Shown: positions 42,152 to 51,130 of the stretch, piece after piece
How positions within the stretch are numbered: the stretch's first letter is position 1
Layout: every line of letters starts with the position of its first letter
Source: Bacteroidia bacterium
GTDB lineage: Bacteria > Bacteroidota > Bacteroidia > Bacteroidales > Paludibacteraceae
Direction of reading: 5' to 3'
Length of the DNA stretch: 64,000 nucleotides
Assembly: GCA_021152555.1 (NCBI GenBank)
Contig: JAGKVE010000006.1
Location: 62,001 to 126,000 of the forward strand
The notes under the pieces: generated by a model
Database searches by the model: none
What the model saw: only the letters and a program-made list of their open reading frames with translations
What the model was told of the DNA's origin: nothing
Program-made: the position numbers and the translations under genes

Positions 42152-43942
42152 ATGAAAACAATTGGGAAGATATGTGGATGGGGAGCGCTAGTAATAGTGC
42201 TCCTCTTCGCATTGATACTTGCTGTCGCTTCTCCGATAGCCAAATACGTTATAAATAACTACGGCGAGCAAATAGTCGGTCGGCAACTCCATGCCGAGCG
42301 TGTAGTAATCAATCCATACTGGGGAGGCGTAACCATCCGCGGATTCGAATGCAAAGAGCAAAACGGCGAAACGAATTTCGTATCGTTCGACCGTTTGTAT
42401 GTTCAGATTGCATACCCGCGTCTGATTGCGAAGAACGTCAAGATCCGTACCATCCGTTTGGACGGATTCAACGGACAAGTACTCAAAACCAAAGACAGGC
42501 TGAATTTCTCTGACATCATTGAGCGTTATTCCAAAAACGACTCCATTCCTGAGGAACCCCAAGACACAACTAAAAGCAAATGGACCGTTGCCTTAGACGA
42601 TATACGCCTGAATAACAGTTCAATACGTTATCGCGATGTGCTTTCGGACAAACAATGGAAATTAGAAGACATATCGCTTCGTATCCCCGGATTGTATTTT
42701 GACAACACTCAAACCAATGCCGGTTTGGAGTTCGGCTTGCCAACTGGTGGCAGAGTGGGTATCATTGCCGGTTACCGCATGCAATCCAATAAGTACGCCG
42801 CCAAACTTAATCTGCATGACGTAAACACGGATGTTGTTCTTCCTCTTGTTCAGGATTATTTGAATATCAGCGGTTTAGGAGCTCGCCTCAATGGCTCTGT
42901 ACATGTAGATGGCAGTTTGGATGCCCTCACAAACATCCAACTGAAGGGTGGGGTATCGCTTGTCGGTCTAAGCATCAAAGATACACACGATGACCAGGTT
43001 GCAGCACTCGACGAACTGCGTGTTGTTATTAACAAAGGAGATATGAGCACCAATACCTTCCTGCTTGACACACTTTCTATTCTCGGGATAACCGGTGATT
43101 ATGAAGTGCATGATTCCTGGAATACCCTTTCTCGACTTATGAAGGAGAAAGGTGAGACAATTGAAAATGAAGCAGTTGACTCGGTTGTAGCAGAGCAACC
43201 TGCACCAAAAGAACCACAAGAATCCAAACCGCTTGTTTGGATGGCGAAGAAAGTGCGTATTACCGGTCATGACTTGACCTACCACGACTACTCGATGAAG
43301 AACGAATGGGAATATGCAGTCAAAACATTGGAATTGGAAGGCAGTAATATTGCCAATAATGGCCGTAACAGCGTAACACTGACCGCCACATTGACCGGTG
43401 ACGCCAAACTGAAAGCAGATTTTGTCGGCGGATTGGATATGGCAACCCAGGACACGCGTGCCAATCTCAAACTGACAGGCGTTCATCTGCGCGACTTCGA
43501 TGCGCTTTGCCGTAATTATACCGGCTATCCGTTGGAAGGCGGCAATCTGAAACTGGATAGCCATCTGGATGTCGTCAGCGGAAAGATGAAAGGCACGAAT
43601 AAAATCGTGATAGACCATCCTCGGGTGGGTAAAAAAGAGCGGTTCAGTAAAGCAAAATACAAGAATATACCTGTTCGTACCGGCTTTAAGCTGCTTACAT
43701 CCGCACAGGATATGATTATTCTTGACGTACCTGTTACCGGTGATGCCAAGAGCCCCAAGTTCCGTTTCCGCAAAGTGATTGGCCGCGCGTTGCTCAAAGT
43801 GTTCTTCGGACCGCTGATGGGTGTGAACGACCGTCGTAATTTGAGCCCCGAGGAACTGGAAGAAATGCAAGAATTGTTAGGGGAGGACAGTATTCCGATG
43901 GCTGTACCTGATACCGCCATGATAGAAGAAAATGATATATAG
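42152..43942 (+). CDS. AsmA-like/DUF748 inner-membrane-anchored protein
   Basis: 596 residues with an N-terminal membrane anchor (ALVIVLLFALILAVASPIAKYV) followed by a long periplasmic domain of beta-rich AsmA/DUF748 type (VTIRGFECKEQNGETNFVSFDRLYVQIAYPRLIAKNVKIRTIRLDGF in pieces). Proteins of this superfamily bridge the periplasm for lipid transport or restrain outer-membrane assembly; its own role is not known. An acidic, Pro-rich insert (about 350) separates two halves. It begins 11 bp after tsf and runs into a gene remnant. Confidence 0.78.
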   Translation: MKTIGKICGWGALVIVLLFALILAVASPIAKYVINNYGEQIVGRQLHAERVVINPYWGGVTIRGFECKEQNGETNFVSFDRLYVQIAYPRLIAKNVKIRTIRLDGFNGQVLKTKDRLNFSDIIERYSKNDSIPEEPQDTTKSKWTVALDDIRLNNSSIRYRDVLSDKQWKLEDISLRIPGLYFDNTQTNAGLEFGLPTGGRVGIIAGYRMQSNKYAAKLNLHDVNTDVVLPLVQDYLNISGLGARLNGSVHVDGSLDALTNIQLKGGVSLVGLSIKDTHDDQVAALDELRVVINKGDMSTNTFLLDTLSILGITGDYEVHDSWNTLSRLMKEKGETIENEAVDSVVAEQPAPKEPQESKPLVWMAKKVRITGHDLTYHDYSMKNEWEYAVKTLELEGSNIANNGRNSVTLTATLTGDAKLKADFVGGLDMATQDTRANLKLTGVHLRDFDALCRNYTGYPLEGGNLKLDSHLDVVSGKMKGTNKIVIDHPRVGKKERFSKAKYKNIPVRTGFKLLTSAQDMIILDVPVTGDAKSPKFRFRKVIGRALLKVFFGPLMGVNDRRNLSPEELEEMQELLGEDSIPMAVPDTAMIEENDI

Positions 43943-44151
43943 ACGGCTCGCTCCGCAGTGTAGATTATAAATTAGAGCAGGTTCCTGACGCTTTGGTCCC
44001 CGAGCAAGTTCGCCAACAAGTGGCAGCATCTTTCCCACAAGCATTTATTGTAGAGTGGGGAAAAGATGATTGGGGTTGGAAAGCCGAGTTGAACAATAAG
44101 CCAGACGTCAAGTTCAACAGCAAACTGGAGATGACAGGTATAGATGACTAA
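43936..44151 (+). pseudogene. C-terminal remnant of a PepSY-like (DUF2874-type) protein
   Basis: A frame with no start codon encodes about 71 residues beginning just at the end of the AsmA-like gene: DYKLEQVPDALVPEQV, FPQAFIVEWGKDDWGW, KPDVKFNSKLEM and a stop at 44149-44151. The alternation fits the DUF2874 PepSY-like fold of small Bacteroidales periplasmic proteins (DYK..VP..V.... FP.A.IV......YEV.L......F). The N-terminal part and signal peptide are missing, so this is probably a decayed gene. Confidence 0.6.
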
Positions 44152-45866
44152 GAAATGAAACTCCTACAAACATCGCAGTGCCAACAAGGCGCTGCGTTTG
44201 TTTCTCCGAAGTAGGCGAGTAATACTTGCTCACGGCAGAACTGAGTCTGCTCGGCATACTCGACCATTGCTTGTAGTTTCTGAATATAACGCGTCCTGCG
44301 CTCTTCATAAATAGCGGGCGAGAGGTATATTTCCGCCTCTCGCTCGTTTGTCATCTCAAGGCTACAACCGATAGTGCGCGGAATATATGTAATAATACCT
44401 CGTTGTGCGAGAGAAACAAGTAATTCATGCGTTTCTCGTTTGTCCGCCTCACGAACATATTGCAGTTCGGTATAAATACCTGAATATGAGCGCATCAAAA
44501 GGTCTAACAATTCTGCCTGGTCTCGAGAGAGATTATACTCACCCAATTGATGACGCGGGACGTGGATCTGCACACGCGGCTGCGTTTCATGCTCTTCTTC
44601 AAAATGGACATATCCTGCTTGTGTCAAAATATGGAGTGCAGAGTAGGTCTGCAGTACGGGCAGTTTCATCACATGGCAAAGTTGGTCAATATGCAGCGTA
44701 AAGCGGTGTCCTAATCCGCTGCCGGCGCCAATCTGAAGAAAATCACATGTCTTGTGATAGACTTGCTCAACAAACTCTTTTGGCGGATAATTGTCAACAA
44801 TACGCTTCCGAGCTTTGGCTTTGTCTTCTTTTTCGTTGAAAAGCAGAACCGCATATGCGGTTTTCCCATCTCTTCCGGCACGGCCGGCTTCCTGATAATA
44901 GGACTCAAGCGTATTCGGCAGGTCATAATGAATAACCAGCCGTACATCCGCTTTGTCAATACCCATGCCGAAAGCATTGGTAGCCACAATCACCCGTGTT
45001 CGTCCTTCTTTCCATGCCTCTTGCCGCTCACTGCGTTCCTGAGTAGTCAAACCGGCATGGTAGAAATTTACAGGCCTACCCCAATCCCCTCCCTGAAGGG
45101 AAGGGAGTTGATTTAGCCACTCAGCCAACTCTTGTGCTCGTTTGCGATTGCGGACATAGATAATGGCACTACCCGGGACACGGGAAAGAATATGTGCTAT
45201 TTGTTCCTCTTTCTTGTCTGTGCGACGTACTATATATTGCAGATTATCGCGGTGAAAAGATTTGCGGAGCACATTATGAGCTGTGAATCCTAATTTGTCC
45301 TGAATATCTTCTATTGTTTCCGGAGTCGCTGTAGCTGTCAAAGCCAGTACCGGCACATCGGGTAAAAGAGTCCGTACCGCAGCAATATTCAAGTATGAAG
45401 GCCGGAAATCATACCCCCACTGCGATATGCAGTGTGCCTCGTCAACGGCAATCAGGCCGACCGGCAAATCTGCCAGCCGTTTGCGAAACTCCTCACTTTC
45501 AAGCCGTTCGGGTGAGCAGTACAGAAAATGATATGGTCCGAATAGGCAGTTATCCAACGCTACACGTTGTTTATCCCAATTCATGCCGGTATAAACAGCC
45601 GCAGAGTGAATGCCGCGTGCCTGCAAATTTTCCACCTGGTCTTTCATCAGCGCAATAAGAGGCGTAATAACCAGACATAACCGTTTCTCAGGGTTGTCGT
45701 GCGCCATAACGAGAGTAGGGACCTGAAAACAGATACTTTTCCCTCCGCCGGTTGGCATCAATGCCAATGTGTCGCGGCCTGCAAGCACAGATGATATGAT
45801 TTCCTCTTGCAAAGGGCGGAAATCATCATAACCGAAATAGGTATGTAGTGCTTCTCGGGGACTCAT
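44148..45866 (-). CDS. recQ: ATP-dependent DNA helicase RecQ
   Basis: 572 residues from ATG 45866; the promoter upstream rules out the longer frame. Superfamily II helicase motifs include ALMPTGGGKSICFQVP (Walker A), AVDEAHCISQWGYDFRP, LALTATATPE and QEAGRAGRDGK. The C-terminal zinc-binding Cys (CREQ...CWHCDVC) are present but the HRDC domain is not. An extra loop after LNQ (LPSLQGGDWGRP) is encoded by an inserted-looking CCCTTCCCTTCAGGGAGGGG-like stretch (45076-45107). It unwinds forks and recombination intermediates. Confidence 0.93.
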   Translation of the reverse strand: MSPREALHTYFGYDDFRPLQEEIISSVLAGRDTLALMPTGGGKSICFQVPTLVMAHDNPEKRLCLVITPLIALMKDQVENLQARGIHSAAVYTGMNWDKQRVALDNCLFGPYHFLYCSPERLESEEFRKRLADLPVGLIAVDEAHCISQWGYDFRPSYLNIAAVRTLLPDVPVLALTATATPETIEDIQDKLGFTAHNVLRKSFHRDNLQYIVRRTDKKEEQIAHILSRVPGSAIIYVRNRKRAQELAEWLNQLPSLQGGDWGRPVNFYHAGLTTQERSERQEAWKEGRTRVIVATNAFGMGIDKADVRLVIHYDLPNTLESYYQEAGRAGRDGKTAYAVLLFNEKEDKAKARKRIVDNYPPKEFVEQVYHKTCDFLQIGAGSGLGHRFTLHIDQLCHVMKLPVLQTYSALHILTQAGYVHFEEEHETQPRVQIHVPRHQLGEYNLSRDQAELLDLLMRSYSGIYTELQYVREADKRETHELLVSLAQRGIITYIPRTIGCSLEMTNEREAEIYLSPAIYEERRTRYIQKLQAMVEYAEQTQFCREQVLLAYFGETNAAPCWHCDVCRSFIS

Positions 45867-45884
45867 GAATTTTACATTTGCTTG

Positions 45885-45916
45885 CAAAAGTACAATATTT
45901 TTTCCACATAAACAAA
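45885..45916 (-). promoter_or_regulatory. promoter of recQ
   Basis: Minus-strand TACTTTTG (45885-45892) and TTTG (45913-45916), spacing 20 bp. Confidence 0.8.
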
Positions 45917-45931
45917 TTTTTAGCTTGCAAA

Positions 45932-45963
45932 TTTGCATAAATCAAAATTTTGTAATACCTTTG
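45932..45963 (+). promoter_or_regulatory. promoter of lipoprotein gene
   Basis: TTTG (45932-45935) and TACCTTTG (45956-45963), spacing 20 bp, divergent from the recQ promoter. Confidence 0.85.
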
Positions 45964-46040
45964 CAGCGGTTTTGAAAACCTATGATGCGATTCAAATCAT
46001 CCGATAATAAGAAGTTAAATAATAAACTATTAACAAAACA

Positions 46041-46424
46041 ATGAAAAAGTATCTTGTAATTTTGCTGACAGCCGTGTTTGGTCTGTTGCTCACAGGTTGT
46101 ACGCAGGCTACCAGAGCCACTATTAATGTTAAAGTGACCAAGTTGCTGATTCCTCAGTCAGGAGTATCGGTGTACATGTATAATTCCAGCAAATGGAACA
46201 ATAGTGAATCATTCCGCATTCCGTTCCACGCTAACAAAGTATCTGTAACCAATAACGAAGGTATTGCCATCTTTGAGTTGGGCCGTTTAGATTTGGAAGT
46301 GATTGATAGCCAGTCTACGTTCTATTTCGCGACTTTCGCTGAGGATGAAAAAACTATTATAGGGAGTACTGCTGTAACAATCAAATCAGGCGATAAGAAA
46401 GATGTGGAAATCTACTTGTTATAG
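46041..46424 (+). CDS. small lipoprotein of unknown function
   Basis: 127 residues. The signal peptide (KKYLVILLTAVFGLLLTGC) ends with an LLTGC lipobox, giving a mature lipoprotein of about 108 residues. The rest looks like one beta-sandwich domain of transthyretin/carboxypeptidase-regulatory type: ATINVKVTKLLIPQSGVSVYMYN, then VTNNEGIAIFELGRLDLEV and a final VTIKSGDKKDVEIYLL. No relatives recognised by name. It is monocistronic with its own promoter and terminator. Confidence 0.7.
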   Translation: MKKYLVILLTAVFGLLLTGCTQATRATINVKVTKLLIPQSGVSVYMYNSSKWNNSESFRIPFHANKVSVTNNEGIAIFELGRLDLEVIDSQSTFYFATFAEDEKTIIGSTAVTIKSGDKKDVEIYLL

Positions 46425-46428
46425 TAAC

Positions 46429-46463
46429 TAAAATCCCCGGCTGGATAACAGTCGGGGATTTTA
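46429..46463. terminator. bidirectional intrinsic terminator
   Basis: An 11-bp stem, TAAAATCCCCG (46429-46439) with CGGGGATTTTA (46453-46463), serves the lipoprotein gene and the convergent gltX. Confidence 0.88.
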
Positions 46464-46478
46464 GTTCTCTATATAATT

Positions 46479-48080
46479 TTACAATTGAATTTTCTCTAAT
46501 GCTGTGCGCACTCTGCAGAGTGTTTCTTCTTTACCGAGAATATCTGTAATATTCCATATGTGCGGACCGCGAGCAGCGCCTACCAGACATATACGGAAAG
46601 CATTCATCACGATTCCTACACCATATTCATGTTCAGCAATCCACGGCATAACGACATCGTCCAAATGCCAGCGCATAATGTTTTCGCCGTTTTCGTTCTT
46701 ATCTTCGTGATATAAATGCCACTCTTCTTCACTGACTGTTCCAAGAAGCGCAAGGAGCTCCTGCATATGTTTGGGGCTGTCTTCTTTCCAGCGTTTCTTT
46801 AGAGATTTCTCATCATATTCGGTAGGGGCGACAAAGAAGAAGTTGACTTGTTCCCATAGTTCAGGAACAAAGTTCACGCGGTCCTTAACAAGACCGACAA
46901 TCTTTGCAACTTCTGCTTTTGACTTTTGACATTTTACATTTGATTCTAAAATCGGCATAAAGAGTTCTGCAATCTCTTCGTCCGATTTTAATTGTAAGTA
47001 CTGATGGTTGAACCATTTGCCCTTCTCGTAATCGAACTTTGCACCAGATTTAGATACACGGTCTAATGAGAATTCTTTGATTAACTCATCCATGGAGTAC
47101 ATCTCTTGGTCTCCTGTTCCATGCCAACCGAGCAGTGCCAGGAAATTGATGACAGCTTCAGGTAGATAACCACTTTCGCGATAGCCGGATGAGATAGTGC
47201 CATCCTTCTGATTGTGGAACTCCAACGGGAATACGGGGAAGCCGAGACGGTCGCCGTCACGTTTGCTCAATTTGCCGTTTCCGTCCGGTTTTAGGAGCAA
47301 AGGCAGATGAGCGAACTCTGGCATGGTTTCTTCCCATCCGAAAGCGCGGTATAACAGCACATGGAGTGGGGCGGAAGGCAGCCATTCTTCTCCACGGATG
47401 ACATGACTGATTTCCATCAAATGGTCATCTACGATATTCGCCAAATGGTAGGTCGGCAGGTCGTCGGCTGATTTATACAGCACTTTATCGTCCAAAATAT
47501 TACTATTGATGACCACTTCTCCTCGGATGAGGTCATGCACGTGTACGTCTTCGTCAGGCTCAACCTTGAACCGTACTACATATTTCTCTCCGTTTTCAAT
47601 CAGCCGTTGCACTTCGTCTGCCGGCAGTGTCAACGAATTGCGCATTTGCATACGCGAACGCGCGTCATATTGGAAATTAGGTATTTCTGCGCGTTTAGCA
47701 TCTAACTCTTCCGGAGTGTCAAATGCGATATATGCATGACCCGAATCAAGTAGTTGTTTGACATATTGATGGTATATCTCGCGGCGTTCGGATTGTCTGT
47801 AAGGGCCATGATTGCCAACGGCTTCAATCTCTTTCGTGCCTTTTTTCATGCGAAGGCCTTCATCGATACCGATTCCCAACCAGTCAAGAGCCTCCAATAT
47901 GTATTCCTCTGCGCCCGGCACAAAACGTGTTGAATCAGTATCTTCGATACGAAGCAGCATATCACCGCCATGCTGGCGGGCAAACAGATAATTATACAAG
48001 GCAGTGCGAACACCGCCAATGTGAAGTGCGCCTGTGGGGGACGGCGCAAAACGTACACGTACTCGTCTTTCCATTATCAT
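46479..48080 (-). CDS. gltX: glutamyl-tRNA synthetase
   Basis: 533 residues, or 531 from the second Met at 48074. Class I synthetase with the HIGH-type motif [25 protein letters not shown] and KLSKRDG as the KMSKS loop. It is somewhat longer than is usual for the phylum. Part of the surplus is the segment [14 protein letters not shown], encoded by CAAATGTAAAATGTCAAAAG-like repetitive DNA (46913-46945) that looks inserted in frame. It charges tRNA-Glu. Confidence 0.95.
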   Translation of the reverse strand: MIMERRVRVRFAPSPTGALHIGGVRTALYNYLFARQHGGDMLLRIEDTDSTRFVPGAEEYILEALDWLGIGIDEGLRMKKGTKEIEAVGNHGPYRQSERREIYHQYVKQLLDSGHAYIAFDTPEELDAKRAEIPNFQYDARSRMQMRNSLTLPADEVQRLIENGEKYVVRFKVEPDEDVHVHDLIRGEVVINSNILDDKVLYKSADDLPTYHLANIVDDHLMEISHVIRGEEWLPSAPLHVLLYRAFGWEETMPEFAHLPLLLKPDGNGKLSKRDGDRLGFPVFPLEFHNQKDGTISSGYRESGYLPEAVINFLALLGWHGTGDQEMYSMDELIKEFSLDRVSKSGAKFDYEKGKWFNHQYLQLKSDEEIAELFMPILESNVKCQKSKAEVAKIVGLVKDRVNFVPELWEQVNFFFVAPTEYDEKSLKKRWKEDSPKHMQELLALLGTVSEEEWHLYHEDKNENGENIMRWHLDDVVMPWIAEHEYGVGIVMNAFRICLVGAARGPHIWNITDILGKEETLCRVRTALEKIQL

Positions 48081-48094
48081 TTCAATTTAGCGTG

Positions 48095-48126
48095 CAAAAG
48101 TACTGCTTTTTTTTGACATATGCAAA
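48095..48126 (-). promoter_or_regulatory. promoter of gltX
   Basis: Minus-strand TACTTTTG (48095-48102) and TTTG (48123-48126), spacing 20 bp; the start codon lies about 15-20 bp further on. Confidence 0.8.
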
Positions 48127-48150
48127 TTTTCAAAGAAAATCTTCTCTTTT

Positions 48151-48182
48151 CTTGCACAATTAAAAAAAATGTTGTAACTTTG
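48151..48182 (+). promoter_or_regulatory. promoter of mce-mmd operon
   Basis: CTTG (48151-48154) and TAACTTTG (48175-48182), spacing 20 bp. Confidence 0.8.
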
Positions 48183-48227
48183 TAGCCGTTTTTGAAATCA
48201 TTCATTTAAAACTAAAAATAATTCAGT

Positions 48228-48641
48228 ATGAAACCCACACACATTGAGCATTTGGGTATTGCTGTTACCTCTTTGGAGGAAGCGATGCCGTTCTTTGAGT
48301 TTTTAACAGGTAGCAAATGCTACAGTATTGAGGAAGTGGCTGACCAGAAAGTTAAAACCGCTTTCTTTAAAGTAGGAGAGGTCAAAATCGAACTTCTTGA
48401 GCCTACTTGCCCGGAATCCACAATCGCTAAGTTTATTGAGAAAAACGGTGGCCGTGGTGGCGTTCATCACGTCGCTTTCAATGTGGATAACGTGGCTGAT
48501 TGTCTGGCTGAGTGCGAGGCTGCAGGTATCCAACTCATCGACAAAGCTCCGCGCAAAGGCGCTGAGAACCTGATGATCGCTTTCCTTCACCCGAAGAGCA
48601 CGAAAGGCGTCCTCACCGAACTCTGCCAACAGCCGAAATAA
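48228..48641 (+). CDS. mce: methylmalonyl-CoA epimerase
   Basis: 137-residue vicinal-oxygen-chelate fold protein: THIEHLGIAVTSLEEAMPFFE with the first metal His, VKTAFFKVGEVKIELLEP with the metal Glu, and GGVHHVAFNVDN. It converts (R)- and (S)-methylmalonyl-CoA. It is the first gene of the operon that encodes the Na+-pumping decarboxylase, consistent with the succinate-to-propionate route. Confidence 0.95.
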   Translation: MKPTHIEHLGIAVTSLEEAMPFFEFLTGSKCYSIEEVADQKVKTAFFKVGEVKIELLEPTCPESTIAKFIEKNGGRGGVHHVAFNVDNVADCLAECEAAGIQLIDKAPRKGAENLMIAFLHPKSTKGVLTELCQQPK

Positions 48642-48679
48642 AGGACCTAATTGTAAATGACAAAATAATAAATGTCTTT

Positions 48680-50236
48680 ATGGATCAAGAGAAATTAAAT
48701 AAACTGGTTGAGAACCGCGAGAAGGCCATGGCCGGAGGCGGTGAAGCAGCTGTAGAGAAACACCATGCCAAGGGTAGCTACACCGCTCGTGAGCGCATCA
48801 ACATGTTGCTCGACGAGGGTTCGTTTGAGGAAGTGAACATGTTCCTGACCCATCGCTGCCATGATTTCGGCATGGAGAAGAAAGTGTTCCTGGGCGATGG
48901 CGTAGCTGTCGGTTCGGGTACTATTGACGGCCGTCTGGTATTCGTCTTTGCACAGGACGCAACGGTAATCGGTGGTTCGCTCTCTGAGACTATGGCGCAG
49001 AAGATCTGCAATGTCATGGATCAGGCAATGAAACTCGGTGCGCCGATCATCGGTCTCAACGATTCGGGTGGCGCGCGTATCCAAGAAGGTGCTTGCGCAC
49101 TCGCGGGTTACGCAGAGATTTTCGAGCGTAATATTCTGGCATCGGGTGTTGTGCCGCAAATCAGTGTAATATTCGGCCCGTGCGCGGGTGGAGCTGTGTA
49201 TAGTCCGGCGCTGACGGATTTCATCATGATGACTGAGCAAAATTCGTATATGTTCATCACCGGTCCGAAGGTAGTAAAAGCCGTTACCGGCGAGGATGTC
49301 ACCGTTGAGCAACTCGGTGGCGCAAAGATCCATGCTACCAAATCCGGTGTGACCCATTTTGTGGCAGCTACCGAGGAAGAAGCACTCGCTGAAGTACGTC
49401 GTCTCGTTTCCTTCATTCCGCAGAACAACATGGAGGAGGCTCCGGTAGTGGCATGCACGGATGATATCACCCGCGTGGACGACAACCTCAACGAGATCGT
49501 TCCTTCGGATCCGAACAAGCCCTACGACATGCATGAGATCATCAACACCATCGTGGATAACGGAGATTTCATGGAGGTGCACAAAGATTACGCAAAGAAC
49601 GTCATCTGCGGTTTCGCTCGTTTCAATGGCCGCTCGACCGGTATCATCGCTAACCAACCTTCTTGGCTGGCAGGTGTGCTGGACTGCGATGCATCCCGTA
49701 AAGCCGCTCGTTTCGTACGTTTCTGCGATGCCTTCAATATTCAGATTTTGACCCTCGTGGACGTTCCGGGCTTCCTCTGCGGAACCGGTCAAGAATACGC
49801 AGGTATCATCGATCACGGAGCAAAACTGATGTTCGCTTATGGCGAAGCGACTGTTCCAAAAGTAACTATCACCGTTCGTAAGTCTTACGGCGGCTCGCAT
49901 ATCGTGATGAGTTGCAAGCAACTCCGCGGCGACATGTGCTACGCTTGGCCGAACGCTGAGATCGCAGTGATGGGTGCCAGCGGCGCAGTGGGGGTTCTCC
50001 AAGCCAAGGCCATCAAGGCCATCGAGGATCCCGAAGAGAAGAAGAAATTCATCGCCGAGAAAGAGGCGGAATACAAAGATCTCTTCGCATCTCCGTATCA
50101 GGCAGCGAACCGTGGATACATCGATGATGTCATTGAGCCACGCTATACCCGCAGCCGCATCATCCGTGCGTTCGAGATGCTCCAGACCAAACGTCTGACT
50201 AACCCGCTTAAGAAACACTCTAATCTTCCTCTGTAA
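48680..50236 (+). CDS. mmdA: methylmalonyl-CoA decarboxylase / acyl-CoA carboxylase carboxyltransferase subunit
   Basis: 518 residues, 12S-type carboxyltransferase. GLNDSGGARIQEG (N-terminal acyl-CoA oxyanion site), SVIFGPCAGGAVYSPALTDF and the C-terminal GASGAVGVLQAKAI are typical. In this operon it moves CO2 from methylmalonyl-CoA onto biotin of the carrier protein, which the membrane subunit decarboxylates with Na+ export. A propionyl-CoA carboxylase role cannot be excluded by sequence alone. The long antisense open frame across it reflects codon bias only. Confidence 0.93.
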   Translation: MDQEKLNKLVENREKAMAGGGEAAVEKHHAKGSYTARERINMLLDEGSFEEVNMFLTHRCHDFGMEKKVFLGDGVAVGSGTIDGRLVFVFAQDATVIGGSLSETMAQKICNVMDQAMKLGAPIIGLNDSGGARIQEGACALAGYAEIFERNILASGVVPQISVIFGPCAGGAVYSPALTDFIMMTEQNSYMFITGPKVVKAVTGEDVTVEQLGGAKIHATKSGVTHFVAATEEEALAEVRRLVSFIPQNNMEEAPVVACTDDITRVDDNLNEIVPSDPNKPYDMHEIINTIVDNGDFMEVHKDYAKNVICGFARFNGRSTGIIANQPSWLAGVLDCDASRKAARFVRFCDAFNIQILTLVDVPGFLCGTGQEYAGIIDHGAKLMFAYGEATVPKVTITVRKSYGGSHIVMSCKQLRGDMCYAWPNAEIAVMGASGAVGVLQAKAIKAIEDPEEKKKFIAEKEAEYKDLFASPYQAANRGYIDDVIEPRYTRSRIIRAFEMLQTKRLTNPLKKHSNLPL

Positions 50237-50238
50237 TT

Positions 50239-50643
50239 ATGGTTTTATTAGCAGTTACAGCAGATACATGGATTGTGACCGGCTTAGGCTTCGGTATCGT
50301 GCTTGTGCTCCTCTTCTGCCTCGTGTATATCCTCCAGTTCTTTGGATGGGTGATGCAGAAAGCTACAGCGCCCAAGGCACCGAAACCGGAAAAACCGAGT
50401 CCACTCAGTGCTCCGACCAAACAGAACACGTTGAAGTCTAACAGCACTCCAAGTGAACCGGAAAAGGCCGCTATCGCCATGGCTCTGGCTCAAGCGGGTA
50501 ATGAAGACATCGCCGCTATCGCTTATGCGCTCCATCTGGCGCGGTATAGCAAACATGATATCCCCACGCCGATGATCTCGCTCAATCAACACGAGACAGC
50601 GTGGAATACGAAATCAATTGGAATGAACAATGTCGGCTTCTGA
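50239..50643 (+). CDS. OadG-like gamma/delta subunit of Na+ pump decarboxylase
   Basis: 134 residues. A single membrane helix (WIVTGLGFGIVLVLLFCLVYILQFF) is followed by a Pro/Lys-rich linker and a soluble C-terminal segment (EKAAIAMALAQAGNEDIAAIAYALHLARYSK in pieces). This is the typical architecture of small OadG/MmdD subunits that hold the complex together. It starts 2 bp past mmdA. Confidence 0.85.
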   Translation: MVLLAVTADTWIVTGLGFGIVLVLLFCLVYILQFFGWVMQKATAPKAPKPEKPSPLSAPTKQNTLKSNSTPSEPEKAAIAMALAQAGNEDIAAIAYALHLARYSKHDIPTPMISLNQHETAWNTKSIGMNNVGF

Positions 50644-50679
50644 TAACTGATGGCTGACGCCTGAAAACTTTTTAAAACA

Positions 50680-51129
50680 ATGAAAGAATTCACATTTAAA
50701 ATCAATGGCGCTGAGTACAAATGCGCTGTAGAAGAGATTGAAGCCGGCAAAACGAACGTTACCGTGAACGGCAAAGTATATACCGTAGAGACCGAGGCTC
50801 CCGCAGCTCCGGCTCCCAAACCCGCTGCTAAACCGGCTCCTGCTCCTGCACCAAAGCCCGCAGCTGCTCCTGCTCCTAAAGCAGAGGCTCCGAAACCCGC
50901 TGCTGCACCTGCTGCCGGACTCCAAGTGAAGAGCCCGCTGCCCGGATCGGTTATCAAAGTGCTGGTATCGGAAGGCCAGGCTGTGAAGAAAGGTGACACC
51001 CTCCTGACTCTCGAGTCCATGAAGATGGAGAATGCCATCATGGCAGAGCAGGATGGTACCGTTAAGCAGATTGCCGTTACCCCCGGTCAAAACGTAATGC
51101 AGGACGATTTACTCGTAGTTTTAGGATAA
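50680..51129 (+). CDS. mmdC: biotin carboxyl carrier protein (decarboxylase subunit)
   Basis: 149 residues: an N-terminal domain, an Ala/Pro/Lys-rich flexible linker (about 40-80), then a biotinyl domain with ESMKMEN, biotin on Lys115. Ser replaces the common Ala before MKM, which is frequent in Bacteroidota. The upstream junction carries a TGATAACTGATGGCTGACG-like tract (50641-50668). Confidence 0.93.
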   Translation: MKEFTFKINGAEYKCAVEEIEAGKTNVTVNGKVYTVETEAPAAPAPKPAAKPAPAPAPKPAAAPAPKAEAPKPAAAPAAGLQVKSPLPGSVIKVLVSEGQAVKKGDTLLTLESMKMENAIMAEQDGTVKQIAVTPGQNVMQDDLLVVLG

Positions 51130-51130
51130 T

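Noticed and set aside
48695..50218. Antisense open frame of 507 codons across mmdA
   Set aside because: It is a by-product of strong codon bias on the coding strand; the peptide is Arg/His-rich without a domain, and mmdA is clearly the gene.
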